9,258 nt of DNA from Clostridiaceae bacterium (GCA_029256485.1 JAQSXU010000128.1:1-9258), one strand, 5' to 3'. Positions 1-5,127 are shown, numbered from the stretch's first letter. Notes: generated by a model from the letters alone, not told the origin. Numbers and translations are program-made.

Positions 1-8
1 TCCGTACC

Positions 9-84
9 TGGTGCTGGCAGCAGGATTTGAACCCGCGACCTATTGATTACAAATCAATTGCTCTACCAACTGAGCCATGCCAGC
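9..84 (-). tRNA. tRNA-Thr, anticodon UGU
   Basis: A complete 76-nt cloverleaf reads on the minus strand from 84 to 9. The acceptor arm GCTGGCA (78-84) pairs fully with TGCCAGC (13-19). The discriminator A is at 12 and an encoded CCA at 9-11. The anticodon stem ATTGA/TCAAT encloses loop TTTGTAA, giving anticodon UGU at 49-51, which reads threonine ACA and other ACN codons. The T arm GCGGG-TTCAAAT-CCTGC is standard. The gene ends eight bases from the window edge, so any following tRNA gene or terminator lies outside. Confidence 0.97.
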
Positions 85-123
85 ATATTTAATTTATATT
101 TCATCGAATTATCGACAAGCAAT

Positions 124-152
124 AGTATACATTGTTACTGTGTTAATTTCAA
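124..152 (-). promoter_or_regulatory. sigma-A promoter for the tRNA-Thr gene
   Basis: On the minus strand a -35 box TTGAAA (147-152) is followed after exactly 17 bases by a -10 box TATACT (124-129). Each matches five of six consensus positions. Transcription would begin near 117, leaving about 33 nt of leader before the mature tRNA end at 84. The remaining gap, 153-316, holds no gene that I can support. It contains an isolated extended -10-like TGATATAAT (282-290, minus) with no convincing -35. Confidence 0.65.
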
Positions 153-316
153 ACCTCATATTTGGTCATTATTCATATTTGTCTTTATAATGCTCACTAT
201 TTCTGCGAATACTTTAATATTAGACACATAGTTACTACTACTTGAGTAATATCAGCTTTTGGGCATATATTGACTATTTGTATTATATCACATAGCTAGA
301 CATGCATGGAACATAT

Positions 317-814
317 TTAATTTTTATATTTTTCTGCTATATATTTAATGTTATGGTATTGCTCATCAGTTAATCTGTCTCTCAATAAATTAATAGCGTT
401 AACTATTGAATCCTTGCTGTCTAGTAGAAGATACTGCTGAATCTTATTATAATCCTTCTGTGATAATTTTCTACTTGCATTAGTGAGCATTTCTTTATCA
501 TTGGTGCCTATATATGTTTCATTAACACTCTCGGGATTTTGACTTTCATAGTAATTTTTCATATCCAGCTTTAAATTTTCATATTCCATTTCTTCTTTCT
601 TCATAATAATTGTTTTAGGCATCTTATATATTGTATTTCCAATTTCTTTTGTTTTAACTTCCATGTCTGGGCCTTCCTCTTTATATTTATCGCTAATATA
701 TGTATCTCTATTACTATTAATGTACCCTTCTAAAATTGAATTATTGTAGAGCATAATAGCAACGCAAATTAAAGTAAATATTACTACTATGATACTTAAA
801 GACTTTTTTTCCAT
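317..814 (-). CDS. Small single-span membrane protein of unknown function
   Basis: I do not recognise this 165-residue protein. Residues 7-24 form one hydrophobic segment after a short basic start (MEKK). This predicts an N-in signal anchor with a charged, Lys/Glu-rich soluble part outside the cytoplasm or in the intermembrane space. The C-terminal 50 residues look helical and hold two copies of L-[ST]-x-x-x-Y-x-x-I-x, at 117-126 and 148-157, spaced 31 residues apart. There are no cysteines in the soluble part, no recognised catalytic motif and no lipobox. The ATG start has an AGAGG ribosome site at 822-826 with a 7-base spacer. The gene is divergent from yyaC and has a sigma-F-like promoter candidate at 833-862, so a sporulation role is possible but is inference. 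No clear terminator follows the stop. The reading frame looks real from its length, ribosome site and coherent protein layout. Confidence 0.8.
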   Translation of the reverse strand: MEKKSLSIIVVIFTLICVAIMLYNNSILEGYINSNRDTYISDKYKEEGPDMEVKTKEIGNTIYKMPKTIIMKKEEMEYENLKLDMKNYYESQNPESVNETYIGTNDKEMLTNASRKLSQKDYNKIQQYLLLDSKDSIVNAINLLRDRLTDEQYHNIKYIAEKYKN

Positions 815-832
815 AAAAACACCTCTATAATT

Positions 833-862
833 TATTATTTCTCATATGAACATTTTTTATAC
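833..862 (-). promoter_or_regulatory. Candidate sigma-F (or sigma-G) promoter for the unknown membrane protein
   Basis: On the minus strand GTATA (858-862) is separated by exactly 15 bases from AGAAATAATA (833-842). The B. subtilis sigma-F consensus is GYWTA-N15-GGNRANAWTW. The -35 matches fully and the -10 at nine of ten positions. Against it, transcription would start near 827, putting the ribosome site (822-826) almost at the 5' end, and this DNA is very AT-rich, so a chance match is possible. Confidence 0.4.
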
Positions 863-902
863 ATTATTAAATATTTTACCCAATTACTTCATATAAATTA
901 TT

Positions 903-911
903 AAGGAGGTG
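903..911 (+). promoter_or_regulatory. Ribosome binding site that fixes the TTG start of yyaC
   Basis: AAGGAGGTG at 903-911 is a near-perfect anti-16S match. It sits 7 bases before TTG at 919-921, with no in-frame ATG nearby, so TTG is the initiation codon. Confidence 0.85.
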
Positions 912-918
912 TTGGTTT

Positions 919-1458
919 TTGAACAAGATAAAAGTTTACTACAAAAATGCTTTAGCATACTATGAGATTGCTTATTTTTTAAAAGATTATATTAGCAAAG
1001 ATACAATAATTGTATGCATAGGAACTGATAGATGCATAGGAGACTGCTTAGGTCCATTAGTAGGAACATTTCTAAGAGAAAAGAACTTTCCACTGCCTGT
1101 CTACGGCACAATATCTGATCCTATTCATGCGTTAAATATTGATAGAAAATTAGCTGAATTGAAAAATCTTCATCCTCAAAGCAATTTTATTGGAATAGAT
1201 GCCTGCCTTGGAGATGAAAGTTCCATTGGAGAAATACAGGCAAGAGATTTTGCTATACATCCCGGAAAAGGAGTTGGTAAATCTCTTCCAGAGGTAGGGG
1301 AGAGCTCTATTATAGGAATAGTTGATTCAAGCGAAAATAATGAAATATTCAGCAACAATTCAATTAGACTGGATTTAGTCATTTCCATGGCTAAAACTAT
1401 CGTTAATTCATTAATTCATTCTTGTTATCTTAAAGAAATATCGGATCGGACTTATTAA
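919..1458 (+). CDS. yyaC: YyaC family spore protein, germination protease (GPR)-like
   Basis: This 179-residue protein belongs to the YyaC/DUF1256 family, sporulation proteins that resemble the spore germination protease GPR. Family hallmarks are visible: IVCIGTDRCIGDCLGPLVG at 31-49 with two conserved aspartates (37, 42), YGTISDPIHALN at 62-73, FIGIDACLGD at 90-99, and a Gly-rich PGKGVGKSLPEVG segment at 115-127. The acidic positions resemble those needed in GPR, but proteolytic activity of YyaC is not something the sequence can prove. Length is near full for the family. The start is TTG with a strong ribosome site. It is the only protein gene here on the plus strand. It is divergent from the unknown membrane protein and convergent with mreB. 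In B. subtilis yyaC lies elsewhere, near soj-spo0J, so its place beside spoIIID-mreB is a lineage-specific arrangement. Confidence 0.9.
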   Translation: MNKIKVYYKNALAYYEIAYFLKDYISKDTIIVCIGTDRCIGDCLGPLVGTFLREKNFPLPVYGTISDPIHALNIDRKLAELKNLHPQSNFIGIDACLGDESSIGEIQARDFAIHPGKGVGKSLPEVGESSIIGIVDSSENNEIFSNNSIRLDLVISMAKTIVNSLIHSCYLKEISDRTY

Positions 1459-1475
1459 ATAATTTGTTTAAAATA

Positions 1476-1512
1476 AAAACAAAGTTCTAATAAATTATCA
1501 GAGCTTTGTTTT
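1476..1512. terminator. Bidirectional terminator between yyaC and mreB
   Basis: AAAACAAAGTTCT (1476-1488) pairs with AGAGCTTTGTTTT (1500-1512) over 13 positions with one G-U wobble, around an 11-base loop. The A-rich 5' arm and T-rich 3' arm make it work in both directions. It begins 18 bases after the yyaC stop and, read from the other strand, 11 bases after the mreB stop. It is the expected insulator between convergent genes. Confidence 0.85.
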
Positions 1513-1522
1513 ACTTTCTTAT

Positions 1523-2557
1523 TTATTTGTCAATAAGTGTTATATCCTCGCCCAGGAACGAAACATCCATCTTGTCTAGGTATTCTAACACTTTACCTGT
1601 TCCAAGAGCAACACAGGATACGGAATCCTCAGCTAAATAAACAGGGACTTTTGTTACCTCTTGAATTAGATCATTTAACCCATTTAATAATGAGCCTCCA
1701 CCAGTCATTATTATCCCTTTATCAGCAATATCTGCTGCCAATTCAGGAGGCGTCTTTTCTAATACTGAGTGAGTACAATCTACTATAGAATTTACGGTTT
1801 CCCTTAGCGCTTCTCTCATTTCTTCAGAGGATACTTCTACATTTTTAGGAAGTCCTGTTATTAAATCTCTTCCTCTTATTTCAATTGCCTTTTCTTCATC
1901 CATTTTAAATGCAGAACCAATATTAATTTTTAAATCCTCTGCTGTTCTCTCACCAATCATTAATTTATGTTTTTTTCTTATATACTTTATTATAGCTTCA
2001 TCAAATTTATCACCGGCTACTTTAATAGATGACCTTACTACAATTCCTCCTAGTGAAATAACTGCAATGTCAGTAGTTCCTCCTCCAATATCGATAACCA
2101 TACTTCCACTAGCCTTAGTAATGTCTAATCCTGCTCCAATTGCAGCAGCTAATGGCTCTTCAATTAAAAATACTTTTTTTGCGCCAGCATTCTTAGCTGC
2201 ATCAATGACTGCTCTTTTTTCAACTTCAGTAGCTTCACATGGTATACAAACCACAACTCTAGGAGACGATATTCTTCTCTTGCCACAAGCTTTTGAAATA
2301 AAATGTTTTAACATTTTCTCTGTGATATCATAATCAGAAATCACACCATCTCTTAATGGACGAATTGCTACTATATTTCCTGGAGTTCTTCCAATCATCT
2401 GCCTGGCCTCTTCTCCCACAGCCAGTACCCTATTGTTAGTCCTATCTATTGCTACAACGGAAGGTTCTTTTAAGATAACACCTTTCCCCTTAATATATAC
2501 TAAGACAGTAGCTGTTCCTAAATCAATTCCCATATCTGTCCCTATACTAAAAAACAT
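1523..2557 (-). CDS. mreB: MreB/Mbl family rod-shape actin homologue
   Basis: This is a bacterial actin that forms membrane-bound filaments and steers the elongation machinery for lateral wall synthesis. From the preferred start it has 344 residues, the family's usual size. The nucleotide-binding motifs are intact: phosphate-1 DMGIDLGTATVLVY at 8-21, EEPLAAAIGAGLD at 133-145, phosphate-2 DIGGGTTDIAV at 156-166, and the adenosine motif GIIMTGGGSLLNGL at 281-294. An upstream in-frame ATG (2576-2578) would add seven residues (MSRSEVG) but has no ribosome site. The internal ATG (2555-2557) has AGGAG ten bases upstream and gives MFFSIGTDMGIDLG, like clostridial homologues, so I chose it. The position directly after spoIIID matches B. 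subtilis spoIIID-mbl, so it may equally be called mbl. It is 101 bases downstream of spoIIID and ends at a bidirectional terminator. Confidence 0.95.
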   Translation of the reverse strand: MFFSIGTDMGIDLGTATVLVYIKGKGVILKEPSVVAIDRTNNRVLAVGEEARQMIGRTPGNIVAIRPLRDGVISDYDITEKMLKHFISKACGKRRISSPRVVVCIPCEATEVEKRAVIDAAKNAGAKKVFLIEEPLAAAIGAGLDITKASGSMVIDIGGGTTDIAVISLGGIVVRSSIKVAGDKFDEAIIKYIRKKHKLMIGERTAEDLKINIGSAFKMDEEKAIEIRGRDLITGLPKNVEVSSEEMREALRETVNSIVDCTHSVLEKTPPELAADIADKGIIMTGGGSLLNGLNDLIQEVTKVPVYLAEDSVSCVALGTGKVLEYLDKMDVSFLGEDITLIDK

Positions 2558-2567
2558 TCCCACTTCA

Positions 2568-2572
2568 CTCCT
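2568..2572 (-). promoter_or_regulatory. Ribosome binding site supporting the internal mreB start
   Basis: AGGAG on the minus strand at 2568-2572 lies 10 bases before ATG 2555-2557, inside the seven-codon extension that the upstream ATG would encode. The upstream ATG is preceded only by ACTACAA, which is not a ribosome site. Confidence 0.6.
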
Positions 2573-2606
2573 GCTCATTTGTAGTTATATGCTTTAATTA
2601 AGCAAC

Positions 2607-2625
2607 AATTATAACCTAATTATAA
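2607..2625 (-). promoter_or_regulatory. Two TATAAT boxes in an 8-bp direct repeat before mreB
   Basis: On the minus strand TTATAATT occurs twice (2618-2625 and 2607-2614), separated by AGG. It places two perfect -10 hexamers TATAAT (2619-2624 and 2608-2613) 11 bases apart, one helical turn. Neither has a good TTGACA-like -35 at 16-18 bases. They could form a vegetative mreB promoter independent of spoIIID, as growing cells would need, but in DNA this AT-rich the support is modest. Confidence 0.35.
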
Positions 2626-2658
2626 CATACTAATAATTTTATTATAATAGGAATGTTA

Positions 2659-2913
2659 TTAACCTTCAATAGCCTTGTACTTCATTTTTGTAGCTTTTCC
2701 ACCTCGAATATGCCTTTCTGCCTTATTGTAATCAAGAATATTTTTTGCTTCCATGGCAATTTGTGGATTTATTTTAGGTAATCTTTCCGTCATGTCCTTG
2801 TGTATTGTACTTTTACTTACTCCAAAAACTTTAGCTGTTTTTCTTATTGTAGCTTTTGAACCTATAATATATTTAGCAACTTCTAGAACTCTATCTTCAA
2901 TGTAATCTTTCAA
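2659..2913 (-). CDS. spoIIID: Stage III sporulation transcriptional regulator SpoIIID
   Basis: SpoIIID is a small DNA-binding protein made in the mother cell under sigma-E. It activates and represses many sigma-E genes and helps the switch to sigma-K. The 84-residue protein aligns along its length with the B. subtilis protein (93 residues): DYIEDRVLEVAKYIIGSKAT at the N-terminus, a helix-turn-helix at about 23-42 ending GVSKSTIHKDMTERLP, then INPQIAMEAKNILDYNKAE. The basic C-terminal segment RHIRGGKATKMKYK (67-80) corresponds to the second DNA contact. The C-terminal tail is about nine residues shorter than in B. subtilis. The start is TTG (2911-2913), set by AAGGAGG seven bases upstream. It lies between the SpoIIQ-like gene and mreB. 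No clear terminator separates it from mreB, so read-through is likely. Confidence 0.96.
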   Translation of the reverse strand: MKDYIEDRVLEVAKYIIGSKATIRKTAKVFGVSKSTIHKDMTERLPKINPQIAMEAKNILDYNKAERHIRGGKATKMKYKAIEG

Positions 2914-2920
2914 AGTGCTG

Positions 2921-2927
2921 CCTCCTT
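2921..2927 (-). promoter_or_regulatory. Ribosome binding site that fixes the TTG start of spoIIID
   Basis: AAGGAGG on the minus strand lies 7 bases before TTG 2911-2913. The next codons give KDYIEDRV, which aligns with the known SpoIIID N-terminus. Confidence 0.85.
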
Positions 2928-2937
2928 AACCCTTCTA

Positions 2938-2966
2938 TATTTATAAATATGCTTAATGGCATATTT
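2938..2966 (-). promoter_or_regulatory. Weak candidate sigma-E promoter for spoIIID
   Basis: AAATATG (2960-2966) and TATAAATA (2938-2945) are 14 bases apart on the minus strand. They match 5 of 7 and 5 of 8 positions of the sigma-E consensus KMATATT-N14-CATACAHT. spoIIID is sigma-E dependent in B. subtilis, which is why I looked. The match alone is weak in AT-rich DNA. Confidence 0.25.
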
Positions 2967-2979
2967 AAATTACTTTATA

Positions 2980-3015
2980 TAGCCATTTTCCGATGTATTA
3001 ATCGGAAAATGGCTA
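2980..3015. repeat. Perfect 15-bp hairpin between the SpoIIQ-like gene and spoIIID
   Basis: The arms at 2980-2994 and 3001-3015 (core AGCCATTTTCCGAT / ATCGGAAAATGGCT) are exact inverted complements around a 6-base loop. It begins five bases after the stop of the SpoIIQ-like gene. On the minus strand it is followed by ATAAAGTAATTTAAAT, not a U-run. It could be a poor intrinsic terminator, an mRNA 3'-end stabiliser, or a dyad for a DNA-binding protein upstream of spoIIID. Confidence 0.7.
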
Positions 3016-3020
3016 ATAAA

Positions 3021-3737
3021 CTAATATTTTACATATTTTAATGGATCAACTGATTGTTTGGATTTCTGAACTTCAAAATGTAAGTGGTCACCATATTTTT
3101 CATATGCTGCATTTAATGTAGTATTACCAACAGTACCTATTTTCTCACCTTTTTTAACAGTCTGGCCTTGAGCCACTGTTACTTTTGCATCCAGATTTGA
3201 ATATACTGTTTTTAATCCATTCTGATGATCTATTACTATTTCAACGCCATTTTCAGTTGTGCTGCTTACTTTTTCAACTTTACCATTTAGCACCGCAACA
3301 ACTGATTCTCCTAAATCAGCTTTTATATCTATACCATAATTAGGTCTGTAGGAATTTGTAGAATCCCAGTAAACAGGTTCAGATGAAAATTGTCTTGCTA
3401 TTGTTCCATTAACAGGCTTTACAAAACTTGTATCAGTAGCAGCTATTACACCTGTTGAACCACTTTTAGGTACAGATATATTTGCTCTGTTGTTCTTTTT
3501 TACCTGCAGAGCATTTTCATATTCTACGCTAGGCTCCTGTGCTACATTTGCTGTGCTGCTGTCATTTTTTTGTTCAGTAACTTTATTTTGAGATATAGGT
3601 GTATTTTTCAATTTTATACTGTTTCTAGCAGTTACTGCAGCAACTGCGGCCACTACACACAAACATACAAATAAAATTACATAGAAGCCCTCCCTTTTAA
3701 AAAAATTTGAACTCTTGTTGAAAATTTTTTTGTCCAT
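3021..3737 (-). CDS. spoIIQ: SpoIIQ-like LytM (M23) sporulation protein with altered first metal ligand
   Basis: SpoIIQ is a forespore membrane protein whose LytM domain meets mother-cell SpoIIIAH in the intermembrane space during engulfment. From the preferred start the protein has 238 residues: basic cytoplasmic tail 1-17, membrane span about 18-36, a Ser/Asn/Gln-rich linker, and a LytM/M23 domain from about 105. The second zinc motif HLHFEV is present (H218, H220). The first motif, normally HxxxD, reads NYGID: Asn133 replaces the zinc-binding His and Asp137 is kept. B. subtilis SpoIIQ also lacks this His, so the domain is probably structural. I chose ATG 3735-3737, with GGAGGTG five bases upstream, over an ATG 16 codons earlier that lacks a ribosome site. 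The place between spoIID and spoIIID matches spoIIQ in B. subtilis. Another LytM-type anchored protein is possible but less likely. Confidence 0.85.
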   Translation of the reverse strand: MDKKIFNKSSNFFKREGFYVILFVCLCVVAAVAAVTARNSIKLKNTPISQNKVTEQKNDSSTANVAQEPSVEYENALQVKKNNRANISVPKSGSTGVIAATDTSFVKPVNGTIARQFSSEPVYWDSTNSYRPNYGIDIKADLGESVVAVLNGKVEKVSSTTENGVEIVIDHQNGLKTVYSNLDAKVTVAQGQTVKKGEKIGTVGNTTLNAAYEKYGDHLHFEVQKSKQSVDPLKYVKY

Positions 3738-3742
3738 ATGAA

Positions 3743-3749
3743 CACCTCC
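3743..3749 (-). promoter_or_regulatory. Ribosome binding site that fixes the spoIIQ start
   Basis: GGAGGTG on the minus strand lies 5 bases before ATG 3735-3737. It excludes the in-frame ATG at 3783-3785, whose upstream bases are only AT-rich. Confidence 0.75.
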
Positions 3750-3754
3750 ATTCT

Positions 3755-3783
3755 CAGTCTGTCCATATGTTCCTAAAAAATAC
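3755..3783 (-). promoter_or_regulatory. Weak candidate sigma-F promoter for spoIIQ
   Basis: GGACAGACTG (3755-3764) fits the looser sigma-F -10 form GGnnAnAnTw at nine of ten positions. A GTATT that resembles the -35 lies 14 bases upstream, one base short of the usual 15. Transcription would start inside or just before the ribosome site, which counts against it. The same bases also match the SpoIIID consensus (see findings). Confidence 0.25.
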
Positions 3784-3841
3784 ATATTTTATATAAAATA
3801 ATTACTACTTTTTTCATATTTTTTTGACATCACATTACACA

Positions 3842-3887
3842 TTACCTTAGAAATGTGTATTATTTGATAAATATAAAGCTAAGGTAA
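3842..3887. repeat. 9-bp dyad with a 28-base loop upstream of spoIIQ
   Basis: TTACCTTAG (3842-3850) and CTAAGGTAA (3879-3887) are exact inverted complements. The left arm is overlapped by a tandem 7-mer CACATTA at 3831-3837 and 3838-3844. The dyad sits between the spoIID terminator and the spoIIQ promoter region and has no U-run, so it looks more like a protein-binding dyad than a terminator. Chance cannot be excluded. Confidence 0.45.
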
Positions 3888-3922
3888 AGAAAAAAAGCCC
3901 AAAGAATTTAACCTTTGAACTT
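3888..3922 (-). terminator. Rho-independent terminator of spoIID
   Basis: Read on the minus strand, AAGTTCAAAG (3913-3922) pairs with CTTTGGGCTT (3895-3904) over ten positions with two G-U wobbles, around an 8-base loop. A run of seven T (3890-3896) overlaps and follows the 3' arm. It begins 23 bases after the spoIID stop codon. Confidence 0.75.
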
Positions 3923-3945
3923 CCTATTTTAATTAAACAAGTATA

Positions 3946-4989
3946 CTAATATTTTAGTTTTTCTATTTTTACTCCTTGATAATAATGAGTTAATATTTCA
4001 CTATAACTGCTTCCGCTTTTAGCCATATAGTTAGCACCCCATTGGCTCATGCCTACACCATGTCCATATCCCTTGCAAGTAATTATCACAGTATTATTAT
4101 TATATGTTAATGTGAAATTTGAAGAATTCAAGCTAAACAGGGTTCTGAACTCTGGTCCTGTAATTGTTGTTTGTCCAAGCTTAATAGACTTTACTCCGCC
4201 AACACTGCTGGTGCTTAAAATTAATACCTGTTTTTTTATATTGTTTATTGATAGCTTTGCATTTGGATACATATTATTGACTTTATTTGCAAAGTCATTA
4301 AGTTTTATAGTTTCTACAGTCTTAAAATTGCGTGCATTTTCATCACCAGGACTGCTTACACTTTTTAAATAACCAATATCTACAGAGAATACATCTTTGC
4401 TGCTCTCTGTTTTTCCACTGCTTACAGCGAAATAATATGGCTCCATAACCAGTTCCCCATTATAAGTTAGAATTTCCCCAGCAGTAGACTTCACAGCTTC
4501 CGTGATTTTATTCCAATATTCCCCCCTGCTTTTCTCAGGCCATGCCTTAAATCTGCTATCCTTATCCATATATACCTGACACTGAACTGTATCTACTACA
4601 TCAGCACCATTCGCATCTTTGTATTTTGTACCTCCAAAGCACCCCATATGTGCTGCTGCAAATGTTCTAGCAGCTACAGCCTGTGCTTTCAAAGCTTCAA
4701 TACTAAATTCTGCAGGCATTTCTGCTGCAACAACACCCCTGATATATTCTTCCAGGCTTATATTAATTATTTTGTTTTCCTTGGTTAAATATACTTGTAT
4801 TTCAGGTCCACCGCCATTGTTCTCATTAAATATAATATCATTAGGCTTAACGTCAAATTTAGGTATAGCACCTTTAAGGTTTTTGTTTACACCAACAATT
4901 AGAATTGGTAATATTATGATAAATAATAAAATAACCGTTATGATTGTTATTATCCTTTTCAAATGAAAGGAGACAATTATTTTTTTCAA
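3946..4989 (-). CDS. spoIID: Stage II sporulation protein D, engulfment lytic transglycosylase
   Basis: SpoIID is a mother-cell membrane enzyme that cleaves glycan strands in peptidoglycan. With SpoIIP and SpoIIM it thins the septum and drives engulfment. From the TTG start it has 347 residues: membrane anchor about 14-33, then the SpoIID domain. The signature LEEYIRGVVAAEMPAEFS contains the catalytic Glu90 in AAEMP, followed by EALKAQAVAARTFAAAH. The C-terminal motif GYGHGVGMSQWGANYMA lies at 307-323. His114, Cys117 and Cys137 lie in the region where the C. difficile enzyme binds zinc; equivalence is tentative. TTG 4987-4989 has GGGAGGA six bases upstream. An ATG ten codons earlier lacks a ribosome site and would sit at the predicted transcription start of the sigma-E promoter, so I rejected it. 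The gene is flanked by the murA terminator upstream and its own terminator downstream, so it is probably monocistronic. Confidence 0.96.
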   Translation of the reverse strand: MKKIIVSFHLKRIITIITVILLFIIILPILIVGVNKNLKGAIPKFDVKPNDIIFNENNGGGPEIQVYLTKENKIINISLEEYIRGVVAAEMPAEFSIEALKAQAVAARTFAAAHMGCFGGTKYKDANGADVVDTVQCQVYMDKDSRFKAWPEKSRGEYWNKITEAVKSTAGEILTYNGELVMEPYYFAVSSGKTESSKDVFSVDIGYLKSVSSPGDENARNFKTVETIKLNDFANKVNNMYPNAKLSINNIKKQVLILSTSSVGGVKSIKLGQTTITGPEFRTLFSLNSSNFTLTYNNNTVIITCKGYGHGVGMSQWGANYMAKSGSSYSEILTHYYQGVKIEKLKY

Positions 4990-4995
4990 TGTGCT

Positions 4996-5002
4996 TCCTC
5001 CC
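4996..5002 (-). promoter_or_regulatory. Ribosome binding site that fixes the TTG start of spoIID
   Basis: GGGAGGA on the minus strand (within GGAGGGAGGA) lies 6 bases before TTG 4987-4989. The following MKKIIVSFHLKRII is a normal N-in start for the membrane anchor. Confidence 0.75.
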
Positions 5003-5024
5003 TCCAATGGAAATAGCATAATAT

Positions 5025-5053
5025 ATTTTATTAATTAAACAGTGAAAATATTA
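5025..5053 (-). promoter_or_regulatory. Candidate sigma-E promoter of spoIID
   Basis: TAATATT (5047-5053) matches the sigma-E -35 consensus KMATATT at every position. AATAAAAT (5025-5032), exactly 14 bases downstream, matches six of eight positions of CATACAHT. Transcription would begin near 5018, about 29 bases before the TTG codon. spoIID is a known sigma-E gene in B. subtilis. The box lies directly after the murA terminator, so this looks like a separate transcription unit switched on in the mother cell. Confidence 0.6.
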
Positions 5054-5093
5054 CCAATATAAAAAGGATATTGCAGCTTAAGCAAAATCCTTT
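5053..5093 (-). terminator. Rho-independent terminator of murA
   Basis: On the minus strand AAAGGAT-t-TTGC pairs with GCAA-t-ATCCTTT (stem 5063-5093, one T-T mismatch, 7-base loop), followed by TTTATATT. It starts 34 bases after the murA stop. The T-run is interrupted, so termination may be incomplete. Confidence 0.7.
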
Positions 5094-5127
5094 CTATTTA
5101 TATTTTTTATATGAGAAACTGTTTATA

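Noticed and set aside
43..231. Plus-strand frame of 62 codons overlapping the tRNA
   Set aside because: It runs antisense through the tRNA-Thr gene, has no ribosome site and shows no recognisable protein features.
245..254. A novel multi-gene defence or mobile system anywhere in the window
   Set aside because: Every gene but one belongs to conserved ATP synthase, wall or sporulation families in an order known from B. subtilis. I saw no transposase, integrase, repeat array or composition shift.
282..290. Extended -10-like TGATATAAT on the minus strand, possible small RNA start
   Set aside because: No -35 match at 16-18 bases, no terminator before the tRNA, and such boxes are expected by chance in AT-rich DNA.
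300..308. CATGCATG palindrome after the unknown membrane protein gene
   Set aside because: A short simple palindrome with no T-run; not a terminator, and common by chance.
842..869. Possible sigma-G-like boxes for yyaC on the plus strand (TCATA and CATTATTA)
   Set aside because: The spacing and last -10 bases do not fit the sigma-F or sigma-G consensus, so I could not support a yyaC promoter.
1176..1388. Minus-strand frame inside yyaC
   Set aside because: It is a shadow of a well-supported family gene, with no ribosome site or protein family resemblance.
2531..2550. SpoIIID-like AGGGACAGAT near the mreB start
   Set aside because: One mismatch to the consensus, and the bases encode the conserved GTD residues of MreB, so coding constraint explains them.
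4049..4966. Plus-strand frames of 107 and 115 codons opposite spoIID
   Set aside because: They are antisense shadows of spoIID, whose motifs and start are secure. Their hydrophobic composition is a by-product of the opposite strand.
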